Positions 20,679 to 25,144 of a stretch of 25,144 bases of DNA are shown piece after piece. The translations under genes were made by a program, and so were the position numbers. Origin of the DNA: an uncultured Phycisphaerales bacterium (GTDB taxonomy: Bacteria; Planctomycetota; Phycisphaerae; WQYP01). How positions within the stretch are numbered: the stretch's first letter is position 1; each line of letters opens with the position of its first letter. The notes below the pieces were generated by a model. It saw nothing but the letters and a program-made list of their open reading frames with translations. It did no database searches and was not told the DNA's origin. The stretch lies in NCBI GenBank assembly GCA_903868035.1, contig CAIPTQ010000217.1:1-25144 (forward strand), read 5' to 3'.

Positions 20679-23551
20679 TGTGTGACTCCTTTTACTTGGT
20701 TTGGTTCATCAATGGTATATGGACTATATGGACGCCATTTCTTGGATTTCAACTGCGGGTTGATCGCCTGCATCGACTGCCATGCCGCCAACATGGTCTT
20801 GTCGAAGACGGTACGATCTTCCGTTGTCCAGAGATTTATGTTCCAACACAGATTCTCCAGCAGAAGTTGAGCCTGTTTGCTAGCTTGAGCATACCGTAAA
20901 TGTTGTACATATGTATCCCGGCGACATATCAAGTTCTCACCGGCGTCGAAGCCCTTGAGCAACGCGCTTGCCGCGGCCAGCGGGGATTTCGGCCAATTGA
21001 CGCGCGGGGCCTCGAACGCCAGATTCCCGGTCCAGGGCAGCGCCATGGTATCGGTCAGATCGCTCGGCCCGCTCCACTTGTCCACCAGCACCGCCGAAAG
21101 CATCGTGTTGAAGCTGTAATTGCGATCCACCACGAAGTTGTAAGTGCCTGCCTTGCGGGCCACGAACTGCTGATAGACGCCGTAGTAATGATCCACGACG
21201 CGCGCCCGGACGGGCTTGTCCGCCGGATCGTCCTGGCGCGCTGCCGTCACCAGGTAATCGCGCAACCGGTTCTTGCTGCGTTGCCCGTCATAATTCACAA
21301 AATACAGTGCGATCCGATGCACGCCCGCGGGCACCGTCACGGCGATGTTCAGGCCCATGCCGCCCAGCGTGGCACTGAACGCCTCGCCGTGGTCGTCCCA
21401 ACCGGCGGGACGGCGCAAGGCGACCGTGGGATCCCACGGAACAGACCGATCCTCGCTCTTGATGGCCCAGCACCAGTTTCGCACCTGCTCGTCGGAGACC
21501 GTCTTCTTCATGAGCGACGGAACGATGCGATACGTGGGCAGGCCGTAGCCTATTTCGTGATCGTCCGGCGAGCCAGCGGCACACAGGATGGTGAGTTTTC
21601 TTCCGTAGCGGCCCACCCAGTCACCCTGGGTCATCCAATCCGGGCCGAGATAGACGATGTTTGGTGCTTCGGTTGCGGACTTGTTGCCGGGGGATGCGAG
21701 TTTGGCCAATTCCGCGGTTGACAGAGTTGCTGCCGCCTTGGGGAATGCGACAGTCACGGGCGAGGCGGGCGACGACGGCCACGCTATGGAGGGGTTGATC
21801 AATTGCAGCCCTGCGGAATACGTGCCGACGAGGGCAGTGTTACCGCCCGGCACGGCCAGCACGCAATGGGCATAGTCGGCGGCGAAGGTGGAAACAAACC
21901 CGGTGCCGCGGGGTAGAACCACGTCACTATCGGCGGTGCGATGGCCAAGATAGAGGTTGCCGCCGCCGTCGATGGACAGCGAGGTGCAATAATCTTCAGA
22001 CAAGATTGCACCGGTTTGCTCGGTCCAGCCGGCAGGCGCGCCGCCAATGCGTCCTTTAACCTTGGCGGCATAATCCTTGCCGCGCACGAATTGCCACGAT
22101 TCTCCCTTGTCGGCGGAACACGCCAGCCCTGCGGTGGTGGCGGCGTAAACGGTGCCGTCTTTGGCCACCAAAATGTCATTCATCAAATTGGTCGGCAAGC
22201 CCGTGCCTGTGGGCGTGGTGGGCAGTTCGTCGCTCAGCGGCCCATCTATACTGCCATTGGCGCGACGGGCGACCTGCTTCCACGTCTTGTAGCCGTCCTT
22301 GGGACTGCCGATGGCGAGGCCGTCGCATTGGGTGGCGACGAAGGCCGTGCCGTCGTTGGCAAACGCCAAGCTGTTGGCCTGATCGCTCGGCAGGCCATCG
22401 GCACGGGTGAGATACGACCAAGTGTCGGTGGATGTGAAGTAAACAGCCAAGCCAGCGGAGGTACACATCCATACCGAGTCGGCAACGTTGCTTTCCTTGT
22501 CCGTCAGCGGGTCTTTGAAGGTGCCTTGGTCGATTGCTGGACAGACCGTGATGTGGAAAAGTCTTTCCCCCAGCGGCCCATTGAGCGTATCGGGCCGTGA
22601 TAGACCGCCGACCACTTCAAAATTCTGCCACTTCTCCCCGTTGAACACGCTCACGCCGTGATTCAGGTGCCCAGCCCACACGCGCCCCTGGCGGTCGCAC
22701 GCCAGCGCGTAGACGTAGTTGTCGCCCATGCCGCAGACCGTGGCACCGGAGAATTGGCCGACGGGGGCGTCGGCACCACTGGAGGCCACAAACTGCGTCC
22801 ACATGCCATCAGCTACGGAAAACCGATATAGCCCCTCGCCCTCCGTCCCCACCCACAGATTGTTCTGCAAATCCAAACACATGGCCATGACAAAATGCCC
22901 CGCCCCCATCGGCGCGTGCAGCCACTTGGCCGCGTCCACCAGCTTCATGTCCACCAGCTTCTGCCAGTCCGCCAGCGTCGGCACGCGGTCGCCGCAGATT
23001 TGCTTGAGGTAATGCTTGGCCGTGTCGTTGGGGTCCAACGCATCCCGTGTGAACATGGGCACCATCGCCCCGCCCGTTCCCGCCCCGGCCGCCACGGTAA
23101 GCCCTCCCCCGCCCGCCGCCCCACCCGCCCCGCCCGTTCCAAACGACGGCACCGCCGCCCCGCCGGACGTGTTGCCCGTGTTCCCAAAGGGCGTATTGCT
23201 CGCCACCGTGTTGTTGGCCGCGAAAGGCACCTTGGCCGCACCCCCCGCCCCCGCCGGCTGGCCGCCATTGCCAAAGGGACTCGCCGCCCCGCCCGCCGTA
23301 CTCCCGCCGAAATTCGGCACCGCCGCCCCGCCCGCGCCCCGTCCATTGTTGAACGGCAGCACCGCCTGGGCCGGTGGTGCCGGCGTGTTTGGCCGATTCC
23401 CTCCCCCATTCCGCGGATTGACCACCACCGGTCCCACCGGCACAGCCGGCGCCGGCGCCGTTAGCCCGCCCCAGCGGACTAGCGCCCACGTGCTTAAGAC
23501 GCCGACCCCGAGAATCGCGCCAAAGAGCAGCCATTGTTTTTTCTGAGTCAC
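20675..23551 (-). CDS. membrane-anchored beta-propeller protein (Reg_prop-like repeats)
   Basis: From GTG 23551 the product is 958 aa. A single N-terminal helix (WLLFGAILGVGVLSTWALV) anchors it, with the remainder outside the inner membrane. Residues about 30-165 are a Gly/Ala/Pro linker with repeated PFG, NFG and SFG motifs. Residues about 215-610 hold propeller blades of the two-component-regulator type (NNLWVGTEGEGLYRF, GRVWAGHLNHGVSVFNGEKW, LTRADGLPSDQANSLAFAND, GTVYAATTAGLACSADKG). The C-terminal part (about 620-890) contains TQGDWVGRYGRKLTILCAAG and a beta-rich segment like a carbohydrate-binding jelly roll. No kinase or DNA-binding domain follows, so it is not a classical hybrid sensor. 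The frame extends to 23647, but that part overlaps a terminator-like hairpin, so the GTG with AAGAGG about 10 bases upstream is preferred. The last 85 or so codons are much AT-richer than the rest. Confidence 0.78.
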   Translation of the reverse strand: MTQKKQWLLFGAILGVGVLSTWALVRWGGLTAPAPAVPVGPVVVNPRNGGGNRPNTPAPPAQAVLPFNNGRGAGGAAVPNFGGSTAGGAASPFGNGGQPAGAGGAAKVPFAANNTVASNTPFGNTGNTSGGAAVPSFGTGGAGGAAGGGGLTVAAGAGTGGAMVPMFTRDALDPNDTAKHYLKQICGDRVPTLADWQKLVDMKLVDAAKWLHAPMGAGHFVMAMCLDLQNNLWVGTEGEGLYRFSVADGMWTQFVASSGADAPVGQFSGATVCGMGDNYVYALACDRQGRVWAGHLNHGVSVFNGEKWQNFEVVGGLSRPDTLNGPLGERLFHITVCPAIDQGTFKDPLTDKESNVADSVWMCTSAGLAVYFTSTDTWSYLTRADGLPSDQANSLAFANDGTAFVATQCDGLAIGSPKDGYKTWKQVARRANGSIDGPLSDELPTTPTGTGLPTNLMNDILVAKDGTVYAATTAGLACSADKGESWQFVRGKDYAAKVKGRIGGAPAGWTEQTGAILSEDYCTSLSIDGGGNLYLGHRTADSDVVLPRGTGFVSTFAADYAHCVLAVPGGNTALVGTYSAGLQLINPSIAWPSSPASPVTVAFPKAAATLSTAELAKLASPGNKSATEAPNIVYLGPDWMTQGDWVGRYGRKLTILCAAGSPDDHEIGYGLPTYRIVPSLMKKTVSDEQVRNWCWAIKSEDRSVPWDPTVALRRPAGWDDHGEAFSATLGGMGLNIAVTVPAGVHRIALYFVNYDGQRSKNRLRDYLVTAARQDDPADKPVRARVVDHYYGVYQQFVARKAGTYNFVVDRNYSFNTMLSAVLVDKWSGPSDLTDTMALPWTGNLAFEAPRVNWPKSPLAAASALLKGFDAGENLICRRDTYVQHLRYAQASKQAQLLLENLCWNINLWTTEDRTVFDKTMLAAWQSMQAINPQLKSKKWRPYSPYTIDEPNQVKGVTQ

Positions 23552-23576
23552 GGCACACCAGCCTCTTGCGAAAATT

Positions 23577-23692
23577 CCGGTGCGGTAGAGCCACCCGCAT
23601 GGAACAAAAAAGCCGACGTAGTCGGGCACCCGTAGGCACTCAATCACGTCGGCTTACTTTCTAACGGGCCTCCCGGCAAAGTCGGGCCACCC
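23577..23692 (-). repeat. three imperfect GGGTGGCCCGACT-type units in the leader
   Basis: On the - strand these are GGGTGGCCCGACTTTGCCGG (start 23692), GGGTGCCCGACTACGTCGGC (23631-23612) and GGGTGGCTCTACCGCACCGG (23596-23577). The first two are very similar and each can fold; the third is weaker. They may be parts of one structured leader RNA or decayed copies of a dispersed palindromic repeat. Confidence 0.4.
23604..23655 (-). terminator. terminator-like hairpin in the leader of the propeller operon (possible attenuator)
   Basis: On the - strand AAGCCGACGT (23655-23646) pairs perfectly with ACGTCGGCTT (23619-23610), followed by a run of T and then TTGTTCC. The 10-bp stem has a 26-nt loop. 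It lies downstream of a candidate promoter and about 50 bp before the propeller start, so it would end transcription in the leader unless disrupted. It might instead be a terminator for readthrough from the copy 2 TPR-like gene. Confidence 0.5.
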
Positions 23693-23937
23693 TTCATCTA
23701 GTCTTCCAACTCGGAGCAATTTTGCGTCAAAAAGAGTAAAAGCTCCAGTCGTATTTATACTAACGCCCCATTCTTGCCAGTCAAGGCAATTCTCGGACTC
23801 ACGAAAGACAATCCCCATACTTATCGTTTCGCAGGCGTCTGTAAGTGGCGTATTGATAAATACTTGGCGATTAACTAAAACATGTAAACATACATGGATT
23901 ATTTTGTGAAAATTTTATTTATCAACGTTGGAGGTGT
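23656..23937. other. AT-rich intergenic region with nested palindromes
   Basis: No gene is supported in this 282-bp stretch between the propeller leader hairpin and the copy 2 repeat. A perfect inverted repeat TTGATAAATA (23853-23862) / TATTTATCAA (23916-23925) encloses a second one, CATGTA (23881-23886) / TACATG (23891-23896). The candidate operon promoter is at 23754-23784. The low GC contrasts with the coding DNA on its right. Confidence 0.6.
23754..23784 (-). promoter_or_regulatory. candidate sigma70-type promoter of the propeller operon
   Basis: On the - strand TTGACT (23784-23779) is followed after 19 bases by TATAAA (23759-23754). The spacing is 2 longer than ideal. It points toward the propeller gene about 200 bp away and lies in AT-rich intergenic DNA, where one would expect the operon's promoter. 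Confidence 0.4.
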
Positions 23938-25144
23938 CACCACCAAGGCCGCTTGCCCGCCAGTGTTTGGGGATATCGGCTCAGCATTTCCATGGCGGAC
24001 TTGTCAGTGAGGCCATGGCATCGGATACGCCCGAGAGCTACTTCGCCTGCGGATTGGCGGCGATCCAGCCATTGGCACGGCCTATGGTGCCGTCCTGGGC
24101 CTTGTAGCAGCGGGCGATGAGTTCGTTGGCCGTGGTGATCTCCTTGGGGTTGTTGGCGATGGCCAGGGCCTGTTTGGCGGAATCCAGGGCTTCTTTGGGC
24201 TTGTCGGCGATCAAGAGCAGCGAGACGTGCTTGATAATGTTGGTCAGGTTGTCGTCGTTCAGCTTCTTGAGCGCTTCCTCATAAGGGCCGCTGTCGACCT
24301 TCACGGCCAAAACCAACGGCGAGGTGCGGGCGGCCTGGCCCGGCGGCGTGGCGGCGGCACCGGCGGTCGCTTCCTTGCGGAACTGCTCGACCTTGCTGCG
24401 GTCGTCCATGTTGGGCAGCAGGAACTGGCGATCCAGAATAGTGATCGCATCGGAGGTGTTGGCCATCGTGGTCACGTTGAAGTAGGACTTGGCGCAGCCC
24501 AGGGCGGACGTGTAATCCTTGAGGGCGTTGAACGTGGTGATGCGCTGCTTGAGCAGCGAGTCGGTAGTGGCCGGCGTGGCCGGGCAGGCGGCGACGGCCA
24601 GGGCAAAGAGTTGGGCGATTTCCTTGTGCTTCTTGACCGGCGCGAGTGCCGGCACCAGCGAAATGCGAAACTCGTCGGCCGTGGCTTCCGTGTCGCGCTC
24701 CAGGCCCTCCTGCGCGGCGGCAATCGCTTCCTTAGGCTTGTCAAGCTGCATCAGCGACATGGCCTCCAGGGCGAAGGCATAGCCGTACTTGGCGCTGTTG
24801 GCCTCCAGCTTGTACTTCTTCGAGAGCTCGATCAATTCCAGCGTCTCGGTGGCGTGATCGGCCAGCGGCATGATGAGGCTGCGGCTGTTCCAGAAGGCGG
24901 TCTCGGCGGCCTTGGCGTCCTCGGTGAACCAGGCCTTGTAGCCGGCGAGCGCTTGGGTGATCTGGGCCTTGGTGCCGGACTTGAGTTGCGTTTCCAGGGC
25001 CGTGCGGCGCGCGGTGGCGGCGGCTTGGGCGGTGGTGGGCGCGGCAGCGGGTTTGGCGGGGGTGGCCGGCGGTTTGGCGGGTGCCGGGGTGGCGGGGCGC
25101 GGGGCGGCTTGGGCGAACGCGGCGGCGTCAAGGACCAGCAGGCA
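23938..25144 (-). repeat. duplicated segment, copy 2 (runs off window end)
   Basis: This is homologous to 15950-17207 in direct orientation. Bases 23938-24465 match 15950-16477 with 14 differences in 528 and no gaps, including the roughly 100-bp noncoding flank with only one difference. From 24466 on the similarity drops sharply. Confidence 0.9.
24038..25144 (-). CDS. secreted TPR-like Ala-rich protein, copy 2 (5' end outside window)
   Basis: This is the paralogue of the 16050-17207 gene. The frame is open to the window end, where it reads CLLVLDAAAFAQAAPRPATP, the end of a signal peptide and the start of the Pro/Ala linker, so only about the first dozen residues are missing. An internal ATG at 24871 is not the true start. 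The linker has one PPATPAK unit fewer than copy 1. The helical TPR-like pairs are kept (TLELIELSKKYKLEANSAK, KPKEAIAAAQEGLERDTEA). The C-terminal 140 residues are all but identical to copy 1. It stands upstream of the four-gene operon on the same strand, separated by about 490 bp from the propeller start. Function unknown. Confidence 0.75.
   Translation of the reverse strand, partial: CLLVLDAAAFAQAAPRPATPAPAKPPATPAKPAAAPTTAQAAATARRTALETQLKSGTKAQITQALAGYKAWFTEDAKAAETAFWNSRSLIMPLADHATETLELIELSKKYKLEANSAKYGYAFALEAMSLMQLDKPKEAIAAAQEGLERDTEATADEFRISLVPALAPVKKHKEIAQLFALAVAACPATPATTDSLLKQRITTFNALKDYTSALGCAKSYFNVTTMANTSDAITILDRQFLLPNMDDRSKVEQFRKEATAGAAATPPGQAARTSPLVLAVKVDSGPYEEALKKLNDDNLTNIIKHVSLLLIADKPKEALDSAKQALAIANNPKEITTANELIARCYKAQDGTIGRANGWIAANPQAK

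Noticed and set aside
23552..23647. Start of the propeller protein at GTG 23647
   Set aside because: That codon lies inside the stem of the terminator-like hairpin, and the extra 32 residues show no signal or domain.

Overview
The window comes from a GC-rich bacterium. The best guess is a planctomycete, probably Phycisphaerae-like. This rests on protein style: an S1C protease paired with a degenerate S1C homologue that has a PDZ domain inside the protease fold, Pro/Ala-rich secreted proteins, a Reg_prop-type beta-propeller and a Tat lipoprotein amidase. No rRNA, tRNA or marker gene is present, so the assignment is an inference.

Left part (1-7.1 kb, mostly + strand): a MacB/LolC-type ABC permease, cut by the window start, overlaps its LolD-like ATPase. 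A Wzz/GumC-type polysaccharide co-polymerase follows. After it comes an aminopeptidase P gene with an array of roughly 10-bp repeats upstream. A complete IS630-family element (5650-6671, TA target duplication, A8 frameshift site) sits just after the peptidase. A small four-helix membrane protein lies beyond it on the - strand.

Middle (7.1-13.9 kb): a fumarylacetoacetate hydrolase family enzyme (-) faces a CheW protein with an inserted zinc-binding CZB domain (+). Two S1C proteins follow in one operon (-), the upstream one with a full catalytic triad and the downstream one with Ser and His lost. Then come a CgeB-like glycosyltransferase (+) and a Tat-exported, probably lipidated zinc amidase (+).

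Right part (14.0-25.1 kb, all - strand): a polytopic GT-C-like membrane protein, then two copies of a secreted TPR-like Ala-rich protein. The copies flank a compact four-gene operon. That operon encodes a membrane-anchored beta-propeller with an F/G/P-rich linker, a secreted protein with a probable circularly permuted NlpC/P60 (papain-like) domain, a secreted helical protein and a small four-helix membrane protein. The last three genes and the 3' end of the first are much AT-richer than everything around them. The operon has a candidate promoter and a structured leader with a terminator-like hairpin. This envelope or surface module is the most likely undescribed system in the window. The flanking TPR genes form a mosaic: 528 bp at their 3' ends are about 97% identical, and the rest is clearly more diverged.

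All calls come from reading the sequence. No database search was run.
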